64,000 nucleotides of DNA from Chaetomidium leptoderma (taxonomy: Eukaryota > Ascomycota > Sordariomycetes > Sordariales > Chaetomiaceae): positions 1-64,000 of the forward strand of contig MU856940.1 of the NCBI GenBank assembly GCA_033296705.1, given 5' to 3'. The notes below the pieces were generated by a model. That model ran no database searches. It worked only from the letters and a program-made list of their open reading frames with translations, and had not been told where the DNA came from. Positions 46,340 through 57,652 of this stretch are shown here, in pieces. Position numbers and translations under genes: made by a program. Every line of letters begins with the position of its first letter. The stretch's first letter is position 1.

Positions 46340-49300
46340 CTACTCGGTAGGGATACGATCCTCGACGGCGCTGAGCGCAGCCAGGTTGACCTCGCCCATG
46401 CTAAGCACGCCACCGCTGGTCGCGCCCGTGCCACTCCCCCCGACCCCAGCAAGAAGCGCCACGCACTCAATGACGTCCTCAGGTTCGAGTAAGTGCCAGC
46501 GGGCGAGCGTGACCTTGGTGCTCGCGCCAACCGTAACGGTAAAGCATTCCTCCGGCGCGACCTCGGGCGCGGCCTGGCCATCCGCGGGCTGCGACAGCCC
46601 GTTCAGCGAGCGGAACATGTCCTCGTCGGTAAAATCGTCGCCCATGCAGAGGACGAACTCGATCTTGTCCGGCGTGCCCTCGCTGGCCAGGGCGCGCATC
46701 TCGGCATTGTAGGTGGTAACAAGGCGCTTGACAATCTCGCCCTTGTTGATGAAGGTGGGCCGGACTTCGAGGTTGGCCTTGCCGGCCATGACCTCGACGT
46801 CCCATTTGCGACCGACGGTGTTTTCGAGTTCCTTGCTGCACTCGTGCGACATGTGGACACCCTGTTCGGGATCGGCGAGGCGGTAGTGCCAGGTGAGAGC
46901 GCACCTCTTTTGTTCGATGAAGGAACCTGAAGTTCACAAGTTGTTAGTTTGTGTTCATGACGAGGAACGAGACAAAAACATACCCGGCACCCTGTCAGTA
47001 TACTTCTGGAACACCTCCAGGACCTCCTTCTGCCAGCCCATGTCAAACGTCTCCGCGAGGTTCTCCCACTCGGCGGCACCCGGGTGCTTCATGAAACTGC
47101 CGTGCTCAGCACTGAACCCGAGCTCCTTGATGTGACCCAGATGATGCATCAGGAACTCCTGGTCGCGACCAGAGATGATCCAGACGGCATTCCGATCATC
47201 CGCAGCAAGCGCTTTCAGGCTGCTAATCACACGCTCCGAGGGAATCGCTGCGCTTGGCTCCCGGACAATGGGCGTCAGGGTGCCGTCGTAGTCAAACATG
47301 AACAGCCGCTTCTTGGCGGCGCGGTACTTCAGGAGCAGGTCCGACCGGTCGAGGAGCGGCGTGGCGGTAACATTCCTTCTGCTACCGAGGACCGTAACCA
47401 AACGGCGCAGGAAGCCGGCGATCCAGAACTGGACGTTCTTGCTGGTGACGTGGGCCAGTAGGCTCTGCTCCATGGCTTCTCGCTTAGCCTGGGGCATCGT
47501 GAGCGCATTGTTGATCTCCGCAGCGACACCGCTCAGATCCCACGGGTTGATGTGGATGGCGTCCTTGAGCGAGCCGGCCGTGCCGCTGAACTCAGAGAGG
47601 ATCAGAGGACCGGCGGACTGGCGCTGGCAAATCACGTATTCGAGTGAGGTGGTGTTCATACCATCTCTCACCGATGTGATGAGGCCGATATCGGCAACGC
47701 GCAGCAGCGCAAAGTACTCGTCCTGGCTGATGTACTGCGGGTAGTGCAGGACAGGCGAGAAGCCAATCGAGCCATAGGCGCCGTTAATCTTCATGACGAG
47801 TTCGTTGACGCGGCTCGAGATCTTATCCTCGGGGTCGTCTTTCTCCTCCTCAATGTTAGTGGGCGATGTGACCTGAATGAGGACCACCTTGTCCCGCCAC
47901 TCGGGGTAGAGCTCGAGGAATCGTTCAAATGCCATGAGCTTCTGGGCGACGCCACGGACACTATCAAGACGGTCGCGACCAACGATGAGCTTCTTGTTAC
48001 CGTACATGGCCTTGAGCGCCTCGTACTTCTCGTTGACCGAGTCCGTCCACGCCAGGTTGGCGACCTTGGTGGCGTCGATACCAATCGGGAAAACGCCGAC
48101 TTCGACACGCGAGCCGTAGGCATCCACTCCGGAGCTGTCCGAGGGAAAACCCAGGATGCGCGTGCAGCAGCTCGCGAAGTGGCGGGAGTAGCTGTAGCTC
48201 TGGAAGCCAACCAGGTTTGCGCCCAGCACGCCCTCCAGAACCTCCTTCCGGCGCGGCAGACACCGGAGGAACTCGCTGCTCGGGAACGGCGAGTGCAGGA
48301 AGAAGGCGATGTACATGTGCGGGGCACGCTGGCGCAGCATGCTCGGGAGAAGCATCAGGTTGTAGTCGTGGACGATGACGATGTCGCCGGGCTTGTAGAC
48401 CTCGAGGATCTTGTTGGCGAACTTTAGGTTCATGCGGAAGTAGTCGGCCCATTGCACTCGCTCGGCGCGCCCGTCGGTCGGCTCGTGTTGCTTGTAGTGG
48501 AAGAGGGTGTAGAGATCGTGCTCGGCGTAGCGCCTCCACCTCGCCTGGTCCTTCAGCCGGATGCCGTCTTGGCTGCCTTCGGCATCATCGGCCAGCCACA
48601 CCGGGACCGTCTTGATCTTCTTGTGATGCGACAGCTGGCTCTCAAGGCGCTCCATGTCCGCCTTCGGAATCCACACGCCGTCAGCCGCGGGCGGAGTCGG
48701 GGGCCTCTTCTCGCCATTGATGGGCACCGGCTTCGAGAGGGCATTGCGCGCGCTCAGGTGGGCCGTCGTGTTGCCCGGGGAAGGCTCGGAGGGCTGGTCG
48801 ATCTCGCCGGTCCATGCGACCACGGTGTGGTTCCAGGGCGTGTCGTCGGACGACAGGTACGAGAAGCCATCGAAGAGAGCCGATTGGCCGCGGCGCGGAG
48901 TCAATTCCTGCAAAAAAACAAGCGATGACATCAGCCCCACCATTCATCAAAGCTTGGCAAACGCGGGCTGCGAGACTTGGGCATTGAGGGGCAGAGAGAC
49001 GCAGCGAGAAAACTGCGGGGAGGGAAAATGCACATACCCAGTCGGCGCCCTTGTGATATTTCAATGAGTGCGGAATATTGAACGTGGCCGAGATGATGTT
49101 GCTCGTGAGTGCCAGGTCGGGGCTGATGGCTCGAATTTCCGACATTGATGGCGTGGCGGGGTTGAGGTTGCCTGTGGCGGGGTTGCCCATGACAGCGACG
49201 CTGACACGGCGCATGTAGTTTTGGCCCTCTTGGGCGCCCGTGTCAACCTTGTTCTGAAAAGATTGGCCCTGGATATTTGTGATATTCGGGGCCGGCGACG

Positions 49301-49547
49301 CGGCAACGGCATGGTCGGCTTCGTGCCGCGAGAAATAGCCCAGGTCTGACTGTTCCGCTCCGCTGGCGCCATCTACCTTGTCGGCTTCGCTGGTGATGTC
49401 CGGCGTCACGGGCACGTCGGTGATGGCATGATCGAGGTGCGGCGGTTGAATAGTCTCGGCGCGTTCCGGAGCATTCGGGCGCGGGGCATTGGGCTCGGCG
49501 GGATCCGCCTGGTGGGCGCCATTGGGCGCGCCTGCTTTCTGGTCCAT
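46340..49547 (-). CDS. TPS2: Trehalose-6-phosphate phosphatase (Tps2 type)
   Basis: Three exons (49038-49547, 46984-48907, 46340-46926) give 1006 aa. After a disordered N-terminus of about 140 residues comes a GT20 synthase-like domain (VIVHDYNLMLLPSMLRQR, FFLHSPFPSSEF, SVRDGMNTTSLEYV). A C-terminal HAD phosphatase domain follows with the nucleophile motif FMFDYDGTLTP, WIISGRDQEF, SAEHGSF and the acidic motif GDDFTDEDMF. This is the two-domain Tps2/OrlA layout. The phosphatase is expected to be active and the GT20 domain structural within the trehalose synthase complex. It makes trehalose in the cytosol for stress and spore survival. Confidence 0.95.
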
Positions 49548-51842
49548 GACGGCGGTGGTATCGAGGTGTGAGGGTTTGTGAGGTTTCGTGACGAAGGGGG
49601 AATCGAAAACTGCGCCAACGCCAGACGCAGAGGAATCGCGCGATAAATAAAAAGGCCGTGGTCGAGAAACCCACGAACAACGTCAGCGGGGCAGCGTGCA
49701 GCGGGGACTCAGGCTGGCCAACTTGGCAGAAGTGCTCGCAGCGATGACGGCGGCAATGGGGCGGCCAGGCCTGCAGCAGTGCAGGTGGGGCACAATCTTT
49801 ATCAATGCCGCTTGCCCGGTCTGGATCTGGCGCCGATAAAGGCAAGGTTGCCCTTCCACTTTCGATGTTCCGCTGTCTTCTGGTGTTTTCCGGTTCTGTT
49901 CTTTTGGAGTTCCGGGCTGCAGGCTGACCTCTTCACTGCAAATTTCAATCCATCCCTGGCAATTCGTGTCACGGTTTGGTGATTGGGCAACGCACGCAAT
50001 CGCGGGGCAGAAACTTGTGGTGGGGAGGATGGAGTTTATGGCGGGGCACGCCAGCAGCTGCCAACCGACGAGCTGGAATAACACACCGCCCACGAGTTGC
50101 TAGCGAGGATCGCTTGCAAGGTCAAGGGTTGGAAAGGTTCACCGTTCTCGTCTGAAGACAAATGCTTCTTTTATCATCTTGCGCGGCGGTTGGGTATCGC
50201 CTTATATTCCCTCAGATCTGGTCGCTTCAGGCTCAACCAAACCACTGCCGTCACTCCAGAGCCGCCTCTCTGCCGCTTCAAGTCGTCTCAAAAGCCAAAG
50301 TTGGTGGGTGCATGGCTGCATCCTACAGGGAAGCCTGTAAGGTCGTCGTGGACAGGGTGGGTTTAGGCCAGGGACGGAATGACGGCCAGATCGATCTCAT
50401 ATGGATCTCTCTTGCGCCAGCCAACAACATCGACCGCATCCTGAAATAATCAACGGCTGGACATCGTGGAGAGCGCCATCACACACATGCAATGCAGCAT
50501 CCAACGGCTGAACCCTGGCTGGCTCTCTTCTGAAGCTACGCCATGTCGCCCACATTAAAAGCAGTGACACATGCTCAAGAATCGCTTGCGCCATTTCTTT
50601 TTTTTTTTTTCACGTCTTCGCTTGTCGCTTGCCACGCTCCTGCTCCCGTCTTGCCGCAGTTGAGCCGGCGAATTTGGCCGCATTTCCCCGACGACGGCAC
50701 TCGCAGCATTCGCACTCGCAGCACTCGCAGCACTCGCAGCAAGCCATTTCCTGCCGCTGCAGCTGCACGCAAGAGGCCTTTCACATGGCCAGATCCCGCA
50801 ACCCGACTGGCTTCCCTGGCGCGATGCAACCTTGAGCCGCCTAGCAAGACGCCATGCTAATTCTTGCCCTCAATTTCTCACCGGGACTCTTCGTGTTTGA
50901 TAGGACAATTGTGTGTCCAGAGGGCCGCAGCACACGTTTCTTGTCGGGGCCGGCCGCCCATCTTCGTCGGCCAAGCCTGGGCATTCCGGTTTGGCGATTC
51001 AGCCCGACTTTGACACTCGTATCTGATGGAGGTGTTGATGTCGCAGCCTGACTCAACAGTTGCGGGATTTATGATGCCGCTTGCTCCCGAGGCAATTACC
51101 AGGAGACCTTTGCAGTCCTTTTTCATCTTCACTTTCAAGAGTTGGGCTGCGGCAGACAACATTGCACCTCAATGATGCGACATTGGTCCAGGATTGTGCT
51201 GCGGCCAGCCCAACAGCCTCGTCAACAACCCCGTTCACACACGGCCCCTGAGTCTTATCGCACCGCCACCCGACTTGCTCATGATGGCCCAGGTAGTCAA
51301 GGTACAAGGTAGTTTTCCGGTATGCTACACCAAAGGGAATTATCCGAGCCAATATCGAGCGGGGGGCCGCAGCTCTCTGCCCTCAGTGCCCTGGTAACAC
51401 TTGACACTGGCGGGCGTATAATGTTTCCCAAGCTGACTTGGAAGGGAGAGGAAAACCGCACTTTAGTAATCGTAATGCCATCATCTACGTATCTAAACCA
51501 CCCGCCCGATACAAATCCATTCCTCAGGTCGCCTCGAAAACCACCTTGGAGCATGTGAGGTAGCCAAACCTGTTTGCCAAGTCGAAGGTTAAGGATAAAT
51601 AGTCCAAGAGCTCGACCGTTACCAGCGCCTAGAACTGCGATTCGGCGCTGTTGAAGAGATACATTATCCAGGTTGATGTTCATTTGATTCAGCGGTCCGC
51701 CGTGGCAATCCGTGCGAATCTAGTATAAGGTATTCATGACACTTGATTTCTCGTAGTCAAAATGACGAAGCTTGGGAAAAACACATCGGTTGGCCTAACT
51801 TATCCATACTGAAATCTAACGTCCAAGATAACCGTCTGGCCG
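49548..51842. other. Long intergenic region
   Basis: About 2.3 kb without a supported gene: the Tps2 promoter and leader on the left, then sequence with only short, overlapping frames. It contains a run of twelve or more T near 50597-50610 and a short tandem repeat near 50700. A small unrecognised gene with several introns cannot be excluded. Confidence 0.45.
50698..50742. repeat. Short tandem repeat, 9-bp unit (CACTCGCAG)
   Basis: Four to five copies of CACTCGCAG, one varied, in an intergenic region. Confidence 0.8.
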
Positions 51843-53324
51843 TCACGCCCTCGCGCATTCAACAACGCACATTGAATCTGTATCCCGAGCATAATACCCG
51901 ACCACCTCCAACCCTGCAGCGGCAGCGAGGTCCCTGAACATGGCCTCATTGCGAAGCTTCCCACCCAGGTTCAACATGACTAGGTCGACGATGCAGTTTT
52001 GTGGTGTCGGAACATCCAGCACCCGCTCCTCCATGATTATGACCCTTGCCTTGGGGTTGTCAGCGGGGAGTGCTTCGGCAAGGCGACGTAGAATCCCAGC
52101 GGCGAGGGTATCCGAGTAGTCGAGCAGGATCCGTCGGACGAGATATACCAACGCGCCTAAACAAGTCAGCCATTATCTCTTCTGATCATAATGCACCTTA
52201 AGGACCTAGTTGTGCAAGTAACCAGACACTCACCCTTGACCGGCTGCTCCTCATGAAAATCATGCTCCATCATCACCACCCCGTCCAACTCCCCACCCCC
52301 CACCGCCCTAGCCTCCTCAATCACCTCCCTCCGATCCTGCAAGACACACTGCCCCGGCCGAACCCCCTCCACATCCCTCAACACATCCTTCAACAACTGC
52401 CCCAACCCCCCCCCCACATCCACAACAACCACCCCCCCCCCCCCCCCCCCCCCCCCCTCCTCGTCCTCGTCCCCCCCCTCGGCAGCGGCCTCCCGCCCGA
52501 CCCAAGAAAGGTCATACAACGCCCCCTCCCCAACAACAACCGTATCCCCCCCGACCATCTGGCGCGAGCGCATGCTCCGCGCAAAACAGCGCGCATAGTC
52601 CGGATACAGCGCCTTGACCTCCCAGGGCGGGAGTTCCGGGTGGCCCCAGCCGAACCCAAAGGGCGTGTCTGTCTGGCCGGCCGGCTCGCGGCGGCCGTGG
52701 GCGCGGAAATATTCGGGCCAGTGCGCGTAGGGCTTCATGCCGTTTCCGATGGCGACGGTGCAGAGGGCCGAGACGGGGTTGGTGGTTAGGTAGAGCGGGG
52801 AGATGCGCGAGTGGGAGAGGGTGTGTGGGTAAGGGCCGGGGAGGAGCTTTCCTGTTGCGAGGAGGAGGGCGGAGATTCGGGCTGGAGATGGTTGAGGTGG
52901 TTAGTTGAGGATGGGGACGGAGCGAGGGGATGGGGGGGGCGACTTGCCGACGAGGGATTCTTGGGCGTTGAGGGCGCGGGCGAGATCTGGGATGGAGATG
53001 TGGCCTTGGAGGGGGATGTGGTCGAAGGCTTTCCAGTCGATGAAGATGTTCCATGCTGCGACCTCGGCGATCTGAGGCGGTTAGCCTTGCCATGCCATCG
53101 TGGGAGGGTTGTTCTAGACTGCTCACCACGATCCAGTCGGCTTTCACGACGTCGATCTTGGGCGCAGTCTCGAAGGCGATCTTCTTGGCTGTTTGGGCGA
53201 TACTTCGCCGCAGGGCTAACTCATTGCCGTCATCGCCGGGATTTGTCACGGCTGCGAGCTTCTTTGCACGCTCGAGTAGGGCCTCGGCGGCCTGGACCAA
53301 GTTGAAAGCTGAACTCGATGCCAT
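51843..53324 (-). CDS. SAM-dependent O-methyltransferase (plant COMT type)
   Basis: Four exons (53127-53324, 52948-53071, 52234-52881, 51843-52156) give 427 aa from the ATG of MASSSAFNLVQ; another in-frame ATG lies at 53342. The N-terminal winged-helix dimerisation part (IAEVAAWNIFIDWKAFDHI, LARALNAQESLVAR) precedes the SAM domain with VVVVDVGGGLGQLL, the MEHDFH segment, YLVRRILLDYSD and a C-terminal MLNLGGKLR. The second intron uses a GC-AG pair (GCAAGT donor). Just before the SAM motif the gene has a 26-nt C run (plus strand) coding for poly-Gly. It probably methylates a phenolic secondary metabolite. No other pathway gene is next to it. Confidence 0.85.
52432..52457. repeat. 26-nt poly-C/poly-G homopolymer inside the O-methyltransferase
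   Basis: Uninterrupted run of 26 C on the plus strand, coding for about eight Gly on the minus strand between an Asp/Glu-rich loop and the SAM-binding strand. Frame is kept as printed, but the length is likely to vary or be misread. Confidence 0.9.
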
Positions 53325-53394
53325 TGCAAGCTTCTCCTTCATCTTCTGGATCAAAAGCTTCCGTGTTGACGTTGAAGGAAAGGCCACCTACCTT

Positions 53395-53446
53395 AGGCAG
53401 TTGCACACCTCAGGCAGTTGCACAGGCAGTCACAGGCAGTTGCACA
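53395..53446. promoter_or_regulatory. Repeated GGCAGTTGCACA upstream of the O-methyltransferase
   Basis: Three copies of GGCAGTTGCACA and one shortened copy (GGCAGTCACA) lie 70-125 bp before the start codon. Position suggests leader or promoter; the binding protein, if any, is unknown. Confidence 0.5.
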
Positions 53447-54154
53447 GCGGGCCAAGCCCGGCACATGGCACATGCCCATGTATCATATACGGATTGATAT
53501 CGGACGACGATGCATCTCAAAGGCGTTGGTTTTATTCATTTCGCCTTAATCCAGGACAAACCCCTGGGCGTCGGAGACCCGGATAATACACGTGGGGAAG
53601 CACGTTGAGTCCGAACGGCTGGATCTCGCCGTCTTGTCAGGGCCGAGATCCAAGAGACGAAGAACGGATGTCATTTATGACAAACGCCACGTCGCGATTC
53701 TTGGGTCATGCAGGAGTGCCATTGGACTCGGATGAGCCGAGGGCAAGGGTCCGAACTGTCGGGAATCCCCCGGTTCAACGGTTGTCCGGGTCCGGAAGTT
53801 CACGTGGGGGGAACCGTTCAATCAGTCGGCCCTAGACTTGGTCCCGAATTCCAAATCCCAAGTCCCGTGGTCTGGCGTAATATTTGGATGGGCCGTTGGA
53901 GACTAGATGATGGTATTTCGAAATATGCAAACGGTGTGGATGGAACAGAATCATGGGTCCTGTTTGTGGGTGACATGACGTCAATACTTATGTCACGGAA
54001 GTCCCGTTGTGACGACAGGCATTCGGGGTTGGGCTCTACTCAAGACGCCAAAGGTATGAAATCTTTTCAAAAACACTGCGCTAGAACCGGGTTGACTATC
54101 TAGAGTTGGGAACCGCTTCCGTCTTCCTTTGGATTAATTACTGACACAGATTTG
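53447..54154. other. Divergent intergenic region
   Basis: Lies between the leftward O-methyltransferase and the rightward GFA-type gene. No gene is recognised. Confidence 0.5.
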
Positions 54155-54975
54155 ATGATTCTCTTCAAGTTTTGCGCCAGACCCTACAACTCATCATTCA
54201 TCAAACACCGTCTTGCGAATCTCGCGTTCCCATCCCGTACCCTCGCCATCTCACCCACTGTCGCCAGAATGACCGAAGACCCTAGCAAAGACAAACGCAG
54301 CGACGGCAATGAGCCTCACCAATACCAAGCCCGTTCAACCACCAGCCACGAAGAAGACCAATGGAAGTCCCGGCCGCCATACCGGATACAGGGCCAGCCC
54401 GACAAGTTCGAGGCCAAGTGGAAAGGGAAATGCCACTGCGGCGCCGTCCGGTACGAACTGAGCCGCGAGAAGCCGCTGGCCTCCAAGTACTGCCACTGCA
54501 CAACCTGCCAGCGGCTGCACGGGGTAGGTTCTCCTCTTGGACTATATCAAAACCAGAGCTGGCCCGGTACTAACACAACCCACTGCAGGCCCCCTTCCAA
54601 TGGGCCGCCATATTCCACAAGACCGACATCAACTTCACCAACGGCCACCACGATCTCGGCTGGTACGACGCGGCCACCAAGTCGACGACACACCATTTGC
54701 CCTGCAAGGTGCAGTGCGCCTATTGCCGGACGCCCATCATGGACGAAGGGCGGAACATGATCCTGTTGTTTCCGACGCTCATCGAGGGCATCAACACGCC
54801 CGAGGGTAAAAGGGCGTTTGAAGTGCAGTCTCACATGTTTTACCCCCAACGGGTCGTGGATGTGAAGGATGGAAAACCCAAGTTTAAGGGCTTGTCGAAT
54901 GAGAGTCCGCGGGTGGACGAGGAGACGGGGGAGGAGGTGCCCGACAGTGAGCCGAAGAAAGAGGGGGATAAATGA
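54155..54975 (+). CDS. GFA/CENP-V domain zinc protein
   Basis: Two exons (54155-54523 and 54589-54975) give 251 aa. The GFA fold is shown by GKCHCGAVRYEL, KYCHCTTCQRLHGAPFQWAAIF across the intron, and CAYCRTPIMDEGRNMILLFP; the Cys residues bind structural and catalytic zinc. The family includes the glutathione-dependent formaldehyde-activating enzyme and CENP-V, and most fungal members have unknown substrates. The first 38 residues are basic and Ser/Phe-rich, like a mitochondrial leader; a second ATG (MTEDPSK, 54269) would give a cytosolic form. The C-terminus is acidic and Lys-rich. Confidence 0.88.
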
Positions 54976-56099
54976 CGTCGAGTCCATGGTAGCTCAACCA
55001 TACCTGCTGTTGTCTCTGCTTCAACAGCTGTCGTCTATATGGTTGTCGTGTAAGCGATGAACTCGGACTCGCCTGCCCACAGCAATGTAGTCGAGTTCGC
55101 GAAGCTCGGCTTTGTTGTTAAATAAAGCCTTGGCCATTATCTTTCCAAGAAAATACCAGAATTGTCACGGATGGTCCCAATCGTTTTAGTAGCAGATGTA
55201 TCAGAGAATGTCCGTTTGTCTGGAAATCGGTACTCTACCACGGTTAGCCCCATGTCAGTGTCTATAAATGTAAACGGCTGGTCGGGTTCAAACCCACTGT
55301 ATCACGACATGAGCGACACTATCCATGTCAAAGTCTTTGAAGCGTTCTTCTGTCGTGGCTCAAACCTCTGGAACTGGAGTATCGATGGCGGCCTCGTCCG
55401 GCACTCCCAATGTTATGGTGCGTAGGGAGGGCTCGTCGATCTGGGTCTCCGACGACTTGGTTGCACCTGCAATGCTATCTATGCCTGCCGTCAGTACAGC
55501 AGCAGCGATTACAAAAATCTAGGTAAGTTGCAAGAGTCGCGGTGGAATCACAGAACAACTGGTTGAGCCACGACTCGTTGTCGGGAGAGGCTGGAGAAAC
55601 ACCACTGTTTGGTTGGCCAGCTTTCCACGCTGCTTTGTCGGGGCACAATGTTACGTCGTTCTAAATCTGCAACAACGTCGTCTTCTTGTTTGTTCTATTA
55701 TGGCTGGCAAATTTCAGTGTCGCCACTAGGAACCCAGTGTTGGTTCACGGTTCCAGAACTTCCAGCTTCCCGCCGCACATTAGTAGTAGAAGATGGGTGG
55801 GTGTGTGGCACCGGCGTAATGAGAGTATAAATTGATTGGTATTGATTGATTGGTTCGGGATGAAGGAACTTTCCATGCCGATGATGGGCACAGTAAGAAG
55901 GTCGAAGACCCCCGGCCGTCCTGCAGCCTGCTGCTGATTTATAAACCAACCAACAAACCAACCATCCCACCCCCAACCAACCAACCAGGCAACCACACTG
56001 CTCAACACATGCCAAAGCAATCAAACGGTCAACCGCGAAAGCTACCGAACGTAGAGTGGCATTTGAGCAGACACTTCCCTTCCAACGAAAGCCCACTCG
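54976..56099. other. Intergenic
   Basis: No supported gene. It contains repeated CCAACCAACCAA-like words near 55945-55990, just upstream of the next gene. Confidence 0.5.
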
Positions 56100-57497
56100 A
56101 TGCTCGACTCTCTGAGCACAGAGCTCGTCGAGCGCCTTGCCAGCTTTCTCAACAGCAGGCATGATCTGGGCTCGCTGCGACTTGTCTGCCGGCGTTTACA
56201 CAACACAACGCTGGCCGCCGTCGCCTCTGCCTGGTTTGGGACGGTGGAGACCGATTTGTGCCCGCGCAGCATCCGAAGACTCGAAGCCATCTCTCGCAAC
56301 GAGACATTTCGGCTTGCGGTTCGCAAAGTCCGTACCGGAGGCCGGTGCCCGTCCCGCTCGTGGCTGGGTGATGGCTGGCCGCGACTGGAATCTGGGACCC
56401 TTGATCTCTCCTCCCAGGCGATCGGGCGCAGCGTAGACACTGGTCCCGGGTGTCAAGATGGTCCTGAATGCTTGGGGAGCGGGTATACCTGGCCGCGGCT
56501 CGAGTCCGGGGCCCTCGACCTTTCTTCACGGGCAGTGCAGGAAGTTCAGGCCATCATAACCCGTTTTGTCGGTGTCACTGCCATTGAAGTCAACGATGAG
56601 CTGGGGAGCCGCCCTGAAGAGCTAGGCACTGGCACGAGCCTGTCGCCGACCGACGCTCTGAATCTCTTTCTGTCCACCCTCGGTTTCGCACAAGACACGA
56701 TACGCCTTCGGTCGTTCCACGTCAAGTTCAAACGGCATTCCGCATACTTGAACGCCAGCCAATTGCCGGCATCAACTGTCAACTCGACCGCCCTTCGAAC
56801 TGCATGGTCTCACCTGGAGCTTCTCGACATATCTTGGCAGATTGGGGGCACAACAGTGGAGCGTGCCCTGGCCTTGATCTCGGCAGCAACGAGCCTCAAG
56901 ACACTTTGCTTGAGCTTAAGCTCCGAGGCCACGGACGAGTTCTTGATCCGGCTCGCAGGCGAGGCGGCCGTTCCGCCCATCAGCCACCTGAGGCTTTGTC
57001 ACATGGTAATGGAGTCCTCTGCTGCCCTCGCCGACGCCGTGACTCGCTTCAGAGCCAGTCTCAGGTCGCTCCATATAGCCCACGTGGGCTTCTTGAGGGG
57101 CAATTGGAACGACTTCTTCGAGCGTATCGCGCAGCAGCAGTTTCCCCTTCTCGAACGCGTCACCGCCTTCCAGCTCCGCGCACGGCAATCTGCCTTCTTC
57201 TGCCCTCTGCGGATGCGGCAAGCAGCCCTTCGAAGCTGCGGCGGTGTCTTTGAGTTCACCACGGCGCGGGTCTTACACAAGTGGCGGGTGATTGGTGTGC
57301 GGTACTCGGGCCCGCCTGCTGGCACCGAGCTGGCCTTGAAAGCTTTGGGAGAGGAGTCCAGCTATGTTTTGGCCCTCAGGACCCGCACGACGAGTCCGGG
57401 CTTGCCAGACATGATGACATATACTGGGGACACCGTAGGGAGGTTGGTGGATCTGCAGCAGTTCTGGCTATCGACAGAGCGGCTGTCTTTTCCATAG
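56100..57497 (+). CDS. Putative F-box protein with internal duplication
   Basis: Single frame of 465 aa. The N-terminus LDSLSTELVERLASFL and SLRLVCRRLHNTT is a recognisable F-box, which would bind Skp1 in an SCF ubiquitin ligase. Leucine-rich segments follow (LELLDISWQIGG, LKTLCLSLSSEAT, ISHLRLCHMVMESS, LRSLHIAHVGFL), suggesting an LRR-like target-binding region. Residues about 93-106 (WPRLESGTLDLSSQ) and 131-144 (WPRLESGALDLSSR) are a near-perfect duplicate, also clear in the DNA. The target is unknown. Confidence 0.75.
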   Translation: MLDSLSTELVERLASFLNSRHDLGSLRLVCRRLHNTTLAAVASAWFGTVETDLCPRSIRRLEAISRNETFRLAVRKVRTGGRCPSRSWLGDGWPRLESGTLDLSSQAIGRSVDTGPGCQDGPECLGSGYTWPRLESGALDLSSRAVQEVQAIITRFVGVTAIEVNDELGSRPEELGTGTSLSPTDALNLFLSTLGFAQDTIRLRSFHVKFKRHSAYLNASQLPASTVNSTALRTAWSHLELLDISWQIGGTTVERALALISAATSLKTLCLSLSSEATDEFLIRLAGEAAVPPISHLRLCHMVMESSAALADAVTRFRASLRSLHIAHVGFLRGNWNDFFERIAQQQFPLLERVTAFQLRARQSAFFCPLRMRQAALRSCGGVFEFTTARVLHKWRVIGVRYSGPPAGTELALKALGEESSYVLALRTRTTSPGLPDMMTYTGDTVGRLVDLQQFWLSTERLSFP

Positions 57498-57652
57498 AGC
57501 TTCTGGTGCAATACACACTTGACCGCAATATAGTCGGGAAGTTACCTGTGTGATCTGTTTTCTGAATTGGCCGACAAGGAATCAGTGGACAAATTAACTA
57601 CCCCGTGAGCTAAATAGTCGACACATCCCCAAGGCCTTCGAATTGGCGTCCA

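Noticed and set aside
47744..48427. Plus-strand 227-aa frame inside the trehalose phosphatase gene
   Set aside because: Antisense shadow of the conserved GT20 domain.
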